A model generated the notes under the pieces. The model was given only the letters and a program-made list of their open reading frames with translations. It had not been told where the DNA came from and did not search any database. The position numbers and the translations under genes were made by a program. From Rubripirellula sp. (GTDB lineage Bacteria; Planctomycetota; Planctomycetia; Pirellulales; Pirellulaceae), in NCBI GenBank assembly GCA_029213145.1, contig JARGNK010000002.1, positions 1-64,000 of the forward strand: 64,000 nucleotides of DNA, in the 5' to 3' direction. This document shows, in pieces, positions 26,210-34,799 of the stretch; the stretch's first letter is position 1; each line of letters starts with the position of its first letter.

Positions 26210-28225
26210 TCACTCGCCAGCGACTTTCACAGCGGCTCGGTGATCTTGGCTGTTGACACCAAAGTCGATGTAAGACCGGAAGCCCATGCCAAGCGTGTTC
26301 GGTGGCATTTCGACTCGCTCGATGATCGGCGTGCGGCGACCGTTCAGGAACACGATCTCGAACGCTGGCAGCACCTGCGGATTGGCGAAGAGATACCACG
26401 CGGCAGCACTGGCACCGGGGTAGTAGCTGTCCGACAGATGCGGTGTGCTGATGATCCGGTACTTGTTGCGGTGAGGGTTATCGACAGGGATTTTCGTCGG
26501 CGACCCTTGCGCGTCGATCATCAACTGCGACGAACCCATCAACAGTTCCGCTTCGGTTTCCAACTCCACCGGAACGACCAAGTACTCGGGCCGGATGTTA
26601 ATCGGCTTCTGATCCTTGGGCTTGCCGCCAGGACCAGCTTTCTGCTTGCGGAAGGTTGTCTTGGCAACGGTCAGTGCATCCGGGCCGAACTTAGTGTCCG
26701 CTCCCTGCAGCAAGTTGGCGTTGGCGGACGAGAAGAAGCCAGCGTTCTTGAGCAGCAGCGTGAAGAACAAGTCGTCGATGGACTCCGCACCCGATCGTCC
26801 CATTTGCCGCGGGATATCCATGAACGCTGACAGGTCATCGTTGATGATGTCGTGCCGGGTCAGCGTGAGGATCTGACCGTAGGTGTCAGCCTTGTTCGAG
26901 TACTTCTGTTCGGACAGTTTGCCGTGTTTCAATTCGCCATCGGGAGCAACCTGTTCAAAGCCGCCAGTGCCAAGCAAACGGTATCGAGCCACTTCCTTAA
27001 AGTCGGTGACCGTTCCGACGCTGCAAAGATCGAAGGCGGCGATCGGCGTGTTTTGATAGGCCGCCAGCAGCGTCTTGTTCATGACGTTTTCCATGATGCT
27101 GGGTAAGCTCATGGAACTGAAACCGGCACGAATGGTTGCCGTTCCGTCGCCAAAGACGCGAGGCACGTCGATGCCTTCCATGCGAGCGCACTCGGCGACG
27201 AGTTCACGTAAGCCAATGTGACGTAGCGGGTTGGCGGCGTCGAGCGTCTTTTCGCCATAGCTGGCCAGCAGCGTCTTCTCTTCGATGCCGACCGACAGGC
27301 AGGCGGCAGCCTCAAGGACCTCGCGACTGTATCGTCGTGAGTTTTGCGTCTGTTCGGGAGCCTTGGGGCGTTCGCTTCTCAGCACGGCGAGTTCCGTTTT
27401 GGTAGTGGACCAGCCTTGCTCAATCGCGTCGGCTTCAATATCGGCGTGATTGCCCGCACAGACTTTGCGAATGCCGGCGATGCGACGAGATTCCGCAGCG
27501 GCCTCGGCACGCATGTCGCTGACCGGTGAGGTGGTCGCTGTTTTGGTTTCGGTCTTTGGCTTCGTGCTCATATTCAAACTTGCGTTGACGGGTTCGAGAT
27601 CGTCGGTGGGATCGGTTTCGGCATCGTCTGGCTCGTCGGCGTCAGCCAAGCCGGCCGCGACGCGAGCCTCGGTGTCGTCGTCAGCACCCAAAGCGACGAA
27701 CGAAACCTCGCCCAGCGTTGACTTGCGAGCGACGTAGACTGGGCCTTTGAATTCGCGTCCGTTGGCATTCGCCGTTTTGCCTTCAGGGATGAAAACCACC
27801 TTGTCAGCACTCGCCCCCAGCGAGGCTTGCCACGGGAAACCGTTCTCGCTGGTCGCGATCACTTCTTGCGCCGTCGCACCCACGCCCGAGATCACGCCAG
27901 CGACTTCGAGCGACTTGTCGGTGATCGCGATGTCGTCGGTGTGTCCGACGATGCTGCCACGATCATGGTCTTTCAAAATCGGACGCGACTTGCGAGTCAC
28001 TCGCATGCCGGCCAAGTCGACGACGACCGGATAAGGCCAACCGCCGAGCCGCATTGCACCGCCGGTATATGCGGTCATCGAGAACTTACGCAGCGAAGGC
28101 TTGCCTTCTTCCGGCGTTTCGACTGCGGCGAGAGTGATCGTTGCCGCATCATCACATACGATTCGCAGGGAACTTGGGACGGATTCGGCGTCGGCTTCAA
28201 GCGGCGCGTGCTGTGTCTTCGGCAT
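26210..28225 (-). CDS. Fused prohead protease - major capsid protein
   Basis: From the ATG at 28225 (GGAAG upstream) the protein has 671 residues; a longer frame begins at 28291. The first about 220 residues resemble an S78-type prohead protease (ILKDHDRGSIVGH with the catalytic His, WQASLGAS with the Ser). An acidic linker (DEPDDAETDPTDD) follows. The rest is capsid-like: VARYRLLGTGGFEQV, NKADTYGQILTLTRHDIINDD, SGAESIDDLFFTLLL, IRPEYLVVPVELETEAELLM, as in Mu gpT-like capsid proteins. Assembly would need self-cleavage or internal initiation to free the capsid part. Confidence 0.83.
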   Translation of the reverse strand: MPKTQHAPLEADAESVPSSLRIVCDDAATITLAAVETPEEGKPSLRKFSMTAYTGGAMRLGGWPYPVVVDLAGMRVTRKSRPILKDHDRGSIVGHTDDIAITDKSLEVAGVISGVGATAQEVIATSENGFPWQASLGASADKVVFIPEGKTANANGREFKGPVYVARKSTLGEVSFVALGADDDTEARVAAGLADADEPDDAETDPTDDLEPVNASLNMSTKPKTETKTATTSPVSDMRAEAAAESRRIAGIRKVCAGNHADIEADAIEQGWSTTKTELAVLRSERPKAPEQTQNSRRYSREVLEAAACLSVGIEEKTLLASYGEKTLDAANPLRHIGLRELVAECARMEGIDVPRVFGDGTATIRAGFSSMSLPSIMENVMNKTLLAAYQNTPIAAFDLCSVGTVTDFKEVARYRLLGTGGFEQVAPDGELKHGKLSEQKYSNKADTYGQILTLTRHDIINDDLSAFMDIPRQMGRSGAESIDDLFFTLLLKNAGFFSSANANLLQGADTKFGPDALTVAKTTFRKQKAGPGGKPKDQKPINIRPEYLVVPVELETEAELLMGSSQLMIDAQGSPTKIPVDNPHRNKYRIISTPHLSDSYYPGASAAAWYLFANPQVLPAFEIVFLNGRRTPIIERVEMPPNTLGMGFRSYIDFGVNSQDHRAAVKVAGE

Positions 28226-29690
28226 TGTCTTCCGTGGCCTTGGTTGAGGGTTGGGTTTCAGTTTCATCGCTGGCCGACAGACCAAGCTCACGTATCAGCG
28301 ACACTTCTTTGGCACGCTGTTTGAGTTCCGTCTCCCAATCACGCCCCTGCCGCGCAAATTCGATGGCCAGAGTCGTCGTATGATTCGAGAGACGGATCTT
28401 TTGGGCATTGGCTTCTTTGGCGGGATCGACATGTTCGTGCCCGTCCCAGAACCATTGGTGCTCGAACGTGCTGTCGAGCGTGCGAAGCGAATTGGGCAGA
28501 TAGCCCTCGATGAGAATGGCTTCGCGAAGCCAAGCACTCAAAACGCGATCCAGAACGACGCGAGCGAGTTGGGTTTGCTCAACACGGATCGACTTGAAGT
28601 AGGTTTGATGATCGAGTCGACCACTCGCGTAGTTGTAGCCCGAAGAATTTCCGGCAGCGACGTTGAAGGGCATGTTCAAGCAACGAGCGATCTCGTTGAG
28701 AATCTCTTTCTTGAACTCTGCGTAGGTGGTCGAAGGTTGCTCCGACCTCATTTGAGCCATCTTCCAGCCACCGGGCATCGTGAGCAGCATTCGCTTCTCA
28801 AGTTCAATCGGCTCGAATGGCTCCGCAGCGTCGGCTTCGCCATTGGCCGGTGCGTCGGTGTAGAGGATGCCCGCGAAATCGGCGGCCGTTTCTGCAGCCG
28901 CAAGTACCGCCAGCGTGAACCGACGAAGTTGTGCGAATAGAGGCAATGCGGGCGTAATGTCCGGGATTCCTCGAATCTGCCCCGGACGATCGCAACGAAA
29001 GTAGTGAAGCACCGCGGCAGCCGGCACAGTGTCAAACTCTTCGTCGATCGTGAACGTCACATCGCCAGGATGTTCACGCAGCACGTCGTAGCTGAGCGGG
29101 TTTCCGTCGGCATCAAACTGGATGCCGTCGATGTATCGAGAGCGGTCCGCAACCAGTGTTGGTGAGGCCACTTGGTCGGCTTCGATCAATCGCACGTCAA
29201 GCTTCACGGTCGCGTCAACTCGTTCGTTGCTGGTCAGCAAACCAAACGATTCACCGTCCGAAACGCGGGCAAGCCGCATCGTTCGCAACTTTTCAGCCAG
29301 ACCAACCGCCTCCGCCCATGCAAAGAATTCCGCCTCGACAAAACGATTTGCCGCGTCATCCGCTGTCAACATTTGCAGTCGCGGCCCTGTGCCAACCACG
29401 TCATTGGCGAGGGTCAGCGTGATCCCGCGGGCGTAACTGTTATTTGCAACCTCGTATCGCGACCGATTGCGAAGTGTTCGACGCACATCGGGGCTATTCG
29501 CTGCAGCGGACGACAAACCATCGGCTCGCGCCCAATGTTTCATGTTGTCGAGCGTGGTATTCGCGGCGTCGTACTTCGCACGAAGCCGCGAAAAGAAGGG
29601 CTGCCGGGGCGAGCGTCCGGGCGCGGATGAAGAGCGGGAAGCTCCGCCGCGCCATGCTTGCTCGATAATCCCTGACAACATCTTCAACAT
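28197..29690 (-). CDS. Phage portal protein (lambda gpB type)
   Basis: This 497-residue protein carries the portal hallmarks of the lambda family: RNRSRYEVANNSYARGITLTLANDVVG near residue 80, DVRLIEADQV, IDGIQFDADGNPLSYDV, CLNMPFNVAAGNSSGYNYASGRLDHQ, and a C-terminal EFARQGRDWETELKQRAKE helix. Twelve copies would form the DNA entry/exit pore of the capsid. Its stop overlaps the capsid gene. Confidence 0.92.
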   Translation of the reverse strand: MLKMLSGIIEQAWRGGASRSSSAPGRSPRQPFFSRLRAKYDAANTTLDNMKHWARADGLSSAAANSPDVRRTLRNRSRYEVANNSYARGITLTLANDVVGTGPRLQMLTADDAANRFVEAEFFAWAEAVGLAEKLRTMRLARVSDGESFGLLTSNERVDATVKLDVRLIEADQVASPTLVADRSRYIDGIQFDADGNPLSYDVLREHPGDVTFTIDEEFDTVPAAAVLHYFRCDRPGQIRGIPDITPALPLFAQLRRFTLAVLAAAETAADFAGILYTDAPANGEADAAEPFEPIELEKRMLLTMPGGWKMAQMRSEQPSTTYAEFKKEILNEIARCLNMPFNVAAGNSSGYNYASGRLDHQTYFKSIRVEQTQLARVVLDRVLSAWLREAILIEGYLPNSLRTLDSTFEHQWFWDGHEHVDPAKEANAQKIRLSNHTTTLAIEFARQGRDWETELKQRAKEVSLIRELGLSASDETETQPSTKATEDNAEDTARAA

Positions 29691-29753
29691 CCGTGTTGTA
29701 ATCCTATTGCCGTCCCCGGCAGCCCTGTGCTCATCGCGAACCGAAAAGAAAGA

Positions 29754-29951
29754 TCAGCCAGCCGAAGGCGGCACGATCTTGTTAAAACGCAAACCGCGAT
29801 TGGGTTTGCGAACCGCGTCCTTGCCAGCGAGATGCTTGTCCGCAGCAATCTGCTCCGTCAGCTTGTGCTGCTCAACGGAACCCGCATCACCCGAAGCCTT
29901 AGCTGGCCCCTCAGCATTTTCACGGATTACATCTTTCAACTCTTCAGGCAT
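29754..29951 (-). CDS. Small head protein between terminase and portal (gpW position)
   Basis: This 65-residue, charged helical protein (SVEQHKLTEQIAADKHLAG) has a basic C-terminus ending RGLRFNKIVPPSAG, a pattern I have met in phage head clusters. It lies between terminase and portal, the place of lambda gpW (head-tail joining). Sequence similarity to gpW is not visible. The first downstream gene after a candidate phage promoter (29988-30019), it opens the late morphogenesis operon. Confidence 0.6.
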   Translation of the reverse strand: MPEELKDVIRENAEGPAKASGDAGSVEQHKLTEQIAADKHLAGKDAVRKPNRGLRFNKIVPPSAG

Positions 29952-29987
29952 GGCTTGCGTTTGATTAGGAACATTGCTTCATCCCTG

Positions 29988-30019
29988 GTTACCTATGCCG
30001 TAGGAGGCGAGACTTGTAC
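29988..30019 (-). promoter_or_regulatory. Candidate phage promoter element, copy A
   Basis: On the minus strand, GTACA is followed by exactly 13 bases and ACGGCATAGGTAAC. The identical arrangement occurs at 44998-45029 (minus) and nearly so at 33686-33717 (plus), each between genes and pointing toward the next gene. Here the inner edge lies 37 bases before the ATG at 29951, where a promoter for the late operon would be expected. Taking YGTACA as -35 and CATAGG as -10 gives a 17-base spacer. Confidence 0.65.
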
Positions 30020-30042
30020 GCGAATATTCAGAAAGGCTTGAT

Positions 30043-32310
30043 TTAGTTCCGTTTTCGCTTTTGCAGTTCTTTGAAACTGACTCGCTCGCGTCGGCGAGTT
30101 GGTTCTACATCGGTGCCAAACAACAATGCGCCTTGCATCGAAGCGGCGACGGAACAGCCGACTAGGCAGTCGAGCCAGTGGTTATCGGGCTGTTCGGGGC
30201 GGGCTTTCCATTCGTCGACAGTCCGACCGCGGCCTTCTGTTTTGATAAAGTATTCGGCGGTGATTTGTTCGGCGAACATTCGATGCGTTTCGGCTTGGTT
30301 GCCGTAAACGGACAGGCAACCACGATCGCCCATCGCGACAGCGAGCCTCGCGTGCGTGAACGACTTCCACCAATTCGTGTCGTAGATGATGTGCCGGATC
30401 GCGCGTTTCCCGTGGACGCTGGGAATTCGCCAGTTCAAACCCACGCGGTCGCCGGGGCGGCGTTTGTATTCGCTGAATGGATTCGAGGACGCACCGACGA
30501 AACGTCCGTGCGAAGGCAATAGGATCGAAGCATGTGGGCTTTGCCGACAGAATTGATAGACCACGTTCGTGGAGTGTCCCCAGTTGGCGTCGATCAAGCA
30601 CCGCCCAATCTTCATTGCCGCACCATCGTCACGTTGCCATTCACGACCAAGCAAATCTTCGGTGAGCGATTCGAGCCCGGCATAGATACTGCCTTCGAGT
30701 CCTGTGCCGTCCGCAGCGGTTGCCAGCGTGTGGCGTGCATCGCGAAGCGTGTAGTACGCTCGGCTCTGGTCGGGATACGCCCCGTAGTCGAGAACGTAGC
30801 CCGTGAAATCGTCTTCCCATGCGGCGACCACAAAGAACAAGAGTTTTTGCTGCACGTCGATAAACGCAGTGAGATGGTTCGCCGAAATCGGAACGCAGCG
30901 TCGTTCGAGTCCGTTGATTTTGCCAGCGACCTGCTCGGCCGTAAGTTGGTCGGCATCGACGCGTTCTTCCGGCAGTGGTTCATTCTGATACTCCGCGAAG
31001 AATGCCGCTTCGTCTTGTAGCTTCAAATTCATTGCGTGCTGGATCGCGGACAGCTCGTCGTGATTGAAACGTTCTTTCCACGCGACATCGGCACCCTCGT
31101 CCATCGCCCGCCGGTTCTCGCGATAGAACTCGGTTCCGGCCGCGCCGCCGTCGCCGGCTCGCAAACCTTCGGCACGGATTTCCGCGTAGCGTTCCCATAG
31201 CGTTTCATTTGTTGGAAATGAGTTCACCATTCGCGTTCGCGCACCGTTCCATTCCGGATGTTTGTCGCGATCGAGAATGTTGTCGGCCATGTCGCCGGGA
31301 CGAATGACCGTGCAGGGCATGATGCCCGAGATCTTTTTACCTGGGCCGGCGAGTCCGAGCACCGCGCCGGCGAGGATCGCTTCGCGGTTGGCACATTGCG
31401 AAAGCGAACGAGCCGACTCGTCCGTTTGCGGGTCATCGAGCACGACCAACGAAGGTCGAACCGTTCGTCCATCGGGCCGCTTGAACTTCATTCCACGAAT
31501 GCGTCCGGTCAGGCCGGCAACTTTGATGATCGCACCGCTCGCTTTGCTGTTAGCGATGGTTGGCAGGACAACTTCTTTCGCCGTCCATCCAATTTGCGTG
31601 CGTTTGCCTTGATAGAGCTGCCCGTTGGCTCGGTTTGAGATTCCGTCCAACGCCTGAATTGGAAAGCAGACTTCCGGGTAGTCGGCCAACAAAATTTCAT
31701 TGGCATCGAGTTCCGTTTTGATCGAGTCGAGCATGTCGCATGCGTGGCCTTCGTCGCTGCCGATCAAACATACGAAATCTCGGTAACCGTTTAGCACTGC
31801 CCAGATGCACGCAACCTCGGCCAGCGAACTTTTTCCACTACCGCGAGCCATCGCGAGTGAGAACAGACCACCACGAACGACCGCTTCTTCGATGCGCTCA
31901 ATCACCTTCAAGTGATCCGGCGACCATTGCAGATGAAACGTCAGCGAGAAATAGGCTTCGCAAAAGTATCGAAAACTACTGGCGGCCTTCGCTTTTCGCC
32001 GCGGATCCTCGATCACTGGTAAGTCACCGATGTCGCGACCGGCCAATGCGATCGCTGCATTGCGGGCGCGGGCTTTGTCTTTGACCTTGCCGTACGGATC
32101 CTCGTCGGCCGGCGGCTTCGGACGATGGCGTTCTTCGACTAGCCAAGCGGTGAAGCGGAGGAGGTCAACGTGCGTTCCGTCTCCGATGCGATTTCCAGCT
32201 CGCGTTCGATAGCGATAGAGCTGGCGTTCGTTGATCACCTCACCGAACGGCGTGCTATTGAGCGTCCTGCAGCACTCGCTCGGTTTCATTCGTCGCGGGT
32301 CAGTCGCCAC
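30043..32310 (-). CDS. Terminase large subunit (GpA type)
   Basis: From a GTG at 32310 with AGGAG upstream, 755 residues. The N-terminal ATPase shows LAMARGSGKSSLAEVA (Walker A), SLVVLDDPQTDES (Walker B) and an arginine-rich adaptor loop; FHLQWSPDHLKVIERI resembles the phage GpA entry motif. The C-terminal nuclease part has CLIDANWGHS and YVLDYGAY. It packages genome DNA into proheads together with the small subunit encoded directly upstream. A longer frame begins at 32367 but overlaps the upstream gene more. Confidence 0.88.
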   Translation of the reverse strand: MATDPRRMKPSECCRTLNSTPFGEVINERQLYRYRTRAGNRIGDGTHVDLLRFTAWLVEERHRPKPPADEDPYGKVKDKARARNAAIALAGRDIGDLPVIEDPRRKAKAASSFRYFCEAYFSLTFHLQWSPDHLKVIERIEEAVVRGGLFSLAMARGSGKSSLAEVACIWAVLNGYRDFVCLIGSDEGHACDMLDSIKTELDANEILLADYPEVCFPIQALDGISNRANGQLYQGKRTQIGWTAKEVVLPTIANSKASGAIIKVAGLTGRIRGMKFKRPDGRTVRPSLVVLDDPQTDESARSLSQCANREAILAGAVLGLAGPGKKISGIMPCTVIRPGDMADNILDRDKHPEWNGARTRMVNSFPTNETLWERYAEIRAEGLRAGDGGAAGTEFYRENRRAMDEGADVAWKERFNHDELSAIQHAMNLKLQDEAAFFAEYQNEPLPEERVDADQLTAEQVAGKINGLERRCVPISANHLTAFIDVQQKLLFFVVAAWEDDFTGYVLDYGAYPDQSRAYYTLRDARHTLATAADGTGLEGSIYAGLESLTEDLLGREWQRDDGAAMKIGRCLIDANWGHSTNVVYQFCRQSPHASILLPSHGRFVGASSNPFSEYKRRPGDRVGLNWRIPSVHGKRAIRHIIYDTNWWKSFTHARLAVAMGDRGCLSVYGNQAETHRMFAEQITAEYFIKTEGRGRTVDEWKARPEQPDNHWLDCLVGCSVAASMQGALLFGTDVEPTRRRERVSFKELQKRKRN

Positions 32311-32506
32311 GGTGCATCTCCTGTAAGAGCCAAGCGGTGTAGACGACCAGGTTGATCGTGCCATCAACGTTTGTCGGTGCGCCGGCTTCTAGATCGGCGG
32401 CGATTTGTTCCTCTGGAACGCGCTGGCGGTACGCGTTGCTCAACAACTTTGAAAGTTGCTCGACCGAAAGTTTCGTGGGGTCAACATTCTCTCGTTTGCC
32501 TTCCAT
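32300..32506 (-). CDS. Putative terminase small subunit
   Basis: The 68-residue protein from ATG 32506 is helical: LSVEQLSKLLSNAYRQRVPEEQIAADLEAG, then INLVVYTAWLLQEM. A longer frame to 32617 uses TTG and adds an Arg-rich 37-residue N-terminus that could bind DNA. The N-terminal part of the large subunit has a similar DxxxFTAWLVEE helix, hinting at a duplicated small domain. The small-subunit call rests on position directly upstream of the large subunit and on size. Confidence 0.6.
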   Translation of the reverse strand: MEGKRENVDPTKLSVEQLSKLLSNAYRQRVPEEQIAADLEAGAPTNVDGTINLVVYTAWLLQEMHRGD

Positions 32507-32660
32507 GACGGGATCCGTGGGTTGGTTCGCGACTCGCCGCACACGTCGGCGACTGTCGCGTTTGTTTGCATGTTTGGCATCGTCGGCCGCATGTTTGGGC
32601 CGGCGACGTTGGGCCAAAAGTGGCCGCGTGTGCGGGTGAAAAGAAACCTGGGAATTACTG

Positions 32661-32720
32661 AAACATTACTTCCGGACTTCGCTTGAGGTATCTCGAAACG
32701 CATGGCTCATGTGTGTCAAC
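32661..32720 (+). repeat. Conserved leader repeat, copy 1 of 5
   Basis: Core CTTGA-N14-CATGGCTCATGTGTG at 32682-32715, preceded by GACTTCG and an A-rich AAACAT. It stands before the amidoligase-like gene (ATG 32754, TTGGAGACA as ribosome site), in the divergent region between the terminase and the plus-strand cassette. The core recurs at four other genes with identical 14-base spacing. Confidence 0.8.
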
Positions 32721-32753
32721 GAAACGAATTACACGCCTTTTGGAGACACACGA

Positions 32754-33611
32754 ATGAACGCCAACGACATCGCCTTCGGTATCGAAATCGAAACCCACAT
32801 GCCCGGCACCGACCGCACGCCGATCGGCGGATACCACAACGGGTTGCCGGTCGCTTGGCTGCCCGCGGGTTGGAAAGCAGAACGCGACGGCAGCATCCGC
32901 ACGCCAGCCGGACGCAAACCATGCGAGTTTGTATCTCCGGTTCTTCGAGGCTACGAAGGACTCGCCAACGTAGAGACCGCGGTGGACGCGATCAAAGAAC
33001 GCGGCGCGCGGGTCAACGAATCTTGCGGCCTGCACGTAACGGTTTCCTGGAACGGCGACGCCGCGGCCTTGGCCCGACTGATTTCGCTGATCGCGAACCA
33101 CGAACGAGCCATCTACGCTTCGACCGGCACCAAACGCCGCGAACGAACCCACTGGGCAAACCAAATCAAAAGCTACGGCAATAAAGACGCCGCGAAGACC
33201 CGCTGCGAACGAGACCGCTACCACCTTCTCAACCTCACGCACCTGGCCGCCGGCCGAAACCGAATCGAGATTCGGGCCTTCGCCGGAACGCTCAACAAGA
33301 CGAAACTGATCGGATACATCCAAATGATTTTGGGCTTGGTAGAAATCGCCCTCAATACAAAACGCTGCAGCGGATGGGACTACGCCAAGAAGCCTGGCAC
33401 GAAGAGTTGCTGGGACCGACCGGATGCCGGCCACGGCGAAACGGAACTCAACCGGCTCTTCTACCGCCTCGGTTGGACCAAGGGTTGGTACAAGGGCGAG
33501 CTTCGCAACAAACGCTTCGGCGAGCTTTCCTCCGCCGAACAAACATGCGATTGGAAGCCGGTCAAAAAGAAACTTCTTGAGTTGGCCCGCAAATACGACC
33601 AAGCGGTCTAA
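32754..33611 (+). CDS. Amidoligase-like protein (carboxylate-amine ligase fold)
   Basis: This 285-residue protein has the hallmarks of the amidoligase family (PF12224): an opening strand FGIEIETH, a later SCGLHVTVSW and a C-terminal NRIEIRAFAGTLN with a helix after it. The family joins carboxylates and amines using ATP through a glutamine-synthetase-like fold, possibly modifying peptides or cell wall. The ATG at 32754 follows TTGGAGACA. It is the first and largest gene of a plus-strand cassette inside an otherwise minus-strand phage region. Its substrate is unknown. Confidence 0.75.
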   Translation: MNANDIAFGIEIETHMPGTDRTPIGGYHNGLPVAWLPAGWKAERDGSIRTPAGRKPCEFVSPVLRGYEGLANVETAVDAIKERGARVNESCGLHVTVSWNGDAAALARLISLIANHERAIYASTGTKRRERTHWANQIKSYGNKDAAKTRCERDRYHLLNLTHLAAGRNRIEIRAFAGTLNKTKLIGYIQMILGLVEIALNTKRCSGWDYAKKPGTKSCWDRPDAGHGETELNRLFYRLGWTKGWYKGELRNKRFGELSSAEQTCDWKPVKKKLLELARKYDQAV

Positions 33612-33685
33612 CGGCTGACGACCTTCCACCCCACGAACGTCGCGATGTATCTCGCGGCGTTTCTTTGGTTTTACGGGGGCACGTG

Positions 33686-33717
33686 TACATCGTGTCGCGT
33701 CAACGGCGTATGTGACT
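33686..33717 (+). promoter_or_regulatory. Candidate phage promoter element, copy C
   Basis: GTACA, 13 bases, ACGGCGTATGTGAC on the plus strand, in the 288-base gap between the amidoligase-like gene and the next small gene. It matches the copies at 29988 and 44998 at 11 of 14 positions in the second block and all five of the first, with the same spacing. The downstream gene begins 183 bases on, leaving room for leader repeat copy 2. Confidence 0.6.
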
Positions 33718-33783
33718 AATAGCGGGCCACTGGTTTGCATCGCGACACACGCCGCAGTTTCGGGCCACGTCGGCGAGATCGAG

Positions 33784-33860
33784 AAACATTCAAAAGGACA
33801 GCGAATTACTGGCTGGATTCGCTTGATGTGTTTTGAAACGCACGGCTCATGTGTGGTCAT
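33784..33860 (+). repeat. Conserved leader repeat, copy 2 of 5
   Basis: Core CTTGA-N14-CACGGCTCATGTGTG, preceded by GGATTCG and GCGAATTACT and by AAACATTCAAA. It lies before the gene at 33900, with AACGGAGACA as ribosome site. One base of the conserved CATGG is changed to CACGG, which would break a potential short hairpin and argues for conservation of the DNA or linear RNA sequence. Confidence 0.8.
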
Positions 33861-33899
33861 ACGAAACGGTTTTCCACTCACCCCAACGGAGACACAAAC

Positions 33900-34175
33900 A
33901 TGACCATCGACCAACTGATCGGATTGCTCGAAGAGTACCGCGACGTACATGGGCCGGACGCCGAAGTGCGTTTGATGACGCAAGAGAACTGGCCTTTTGA
34001 AAACCGCATTGCCGGAATCACCAGCGGCGCGGAGATGAACGAAGCGAGCGAAGACGACCCCAGCGAATACTTCGATGACCAAGACGTCGCCGAAGACGCG
34101 ATCGTCTACATCGTCGAAGGAGGCCAGATCTGCTACGGCAGCAAACGGGCCTGGGAAACGTGCCGCGATTGCTAA
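33900..34175 (+). CDS. Small acidic protein of unknown function
   Basis: A 91-residue acidic protein starting MTIDQLIGLLEEYRDVHG, followed by AEVRLMTQENWPFENRIAGI, a Glu/Asp-rich middle (EASEDDPSEYFDDQ) and a C-terminal VYIVEGGQICYGSKRAWE. A fold of this type occurs in phage accessory proteins, but I do not recognise a named family. ACGGAGACA precedes the ATG, and leader repeat copy 2 lies upstream. High acidity is common in DNA-mimic or anti-host proteins (inference only). Confidence 0.65.
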   Translation: MTIDQLIGLLEEYRDVHGPDAEVRLMTQENWPFENRIAGITSGAEMNEASEDDPSEYFDDQDVAEDAIVYIVEGGQICYGSKRAWETCRDC

Positions 34176-34200
34176 ACGCGGCAAGCGAAAGCGAGTTCGG

Positions 34201-34268
34201 GAAACATTCAAAGACTTTCCCGAACTCTGCTTGCTGTGTCTGAAACCGCATGGCTCATGTGTGTCAAC
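34201..34268 (+). repeat. Conserved leader repeat, copy 3 of 5
   Basis: Core CTTGC-N14-CATGGCTCATGTGTG, preceded by AAACATTCAAAGACTTTCCCGAAC. It lies before the gene at 34308, with ACGGAGACC as ribosome site. Here the fifth core base is C rather than A, and the upstream block is shorter than in the other copies. Confidence 0.8.
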
Positions 34269-34307
34269 GCAGACGCATTTCCCCTTTCCAACAACGGAGA
34301 CCCAACC

Positions 34308-34517
34308 ATGGCAAAGAACACCGCTCGAGCCGAAGACGCTTACACCACCGCGCATGTCCGGGCTTTGACCTTGCTCGAAGACCTTCACCAAATCGTCGAA
34401 GACATGCCTGCCCCCGATACCGACCATCCCATCAATTGGGAACACGTCGGTTCGCTGCAACACCTTTGCGAACGGCTCAAGGAATTGAAAGATTTCGTTG
34501 CTCCCGCCGGCGAATAG
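34308..34517 (+). CDS. Small helical protein of unknown function
   Basis: A 69-residue protein, mostly helical (AHVRALTLLEDLHQIVEDM, LQHLCERLKELKDFV), with an acidic loop (PAPDTDHPINWEHVG). The ATG follows ACGGAGACC. It resembles in composition the 77-residue product at 36344, which also has a helix-loop-helix with the xxWxHVxxLxxLxxxLxEL pattern, so the two may be diverged paralogues. Preceded by leader repeat copy 3. Function unknown. Confidence 0.6.
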   Translation: MAKNTARAEDAYTTAHVRALTLLEDLHQIVEDMPAPDTDHPINWEHVGSLQHLCERLKELKDFVAPAGE

Positions 34518-34674
34518 ATTCCCACCCGCATCCTTTCGGCCTCGCTCGCCAGCGCGGCCGTTTCTCGTTGAATTGCCGCCGACGTTGGCCCGTGTCGCGC
34601 ACCGTTGCCGACAAGCGGCAAACCATGCCGACATCTCTTTACGGCCAACAAACGCGAACGACGGCGAAGTTGGA

Positions 34675-34750
34675 AAACATCGTAAAAGACTGCGAATTGC
34701 TGCCGAACTTCGCTTGAGGTGTTTCCAAATGCATGGCTCATGTGTGTTAA
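34675..34750 (+). repeat. Conserved leader repeat, copy 4 of 5
   Basis: Core CTTGA-N14-CATGGCTCATGTGTG, preceded by AACTTCG, GCGAATTGCTG and AAACATCG. It lies before the gene at 34800. The downstream part carries GAGAGACA, a weaker ribosome site than in the other copies. Confidence 0.8.
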
Positions 34751-34799
34751 CGCCAAACGGCAAAACGATTTGAAACCCCTTTTCACGAGAGACAAGACC

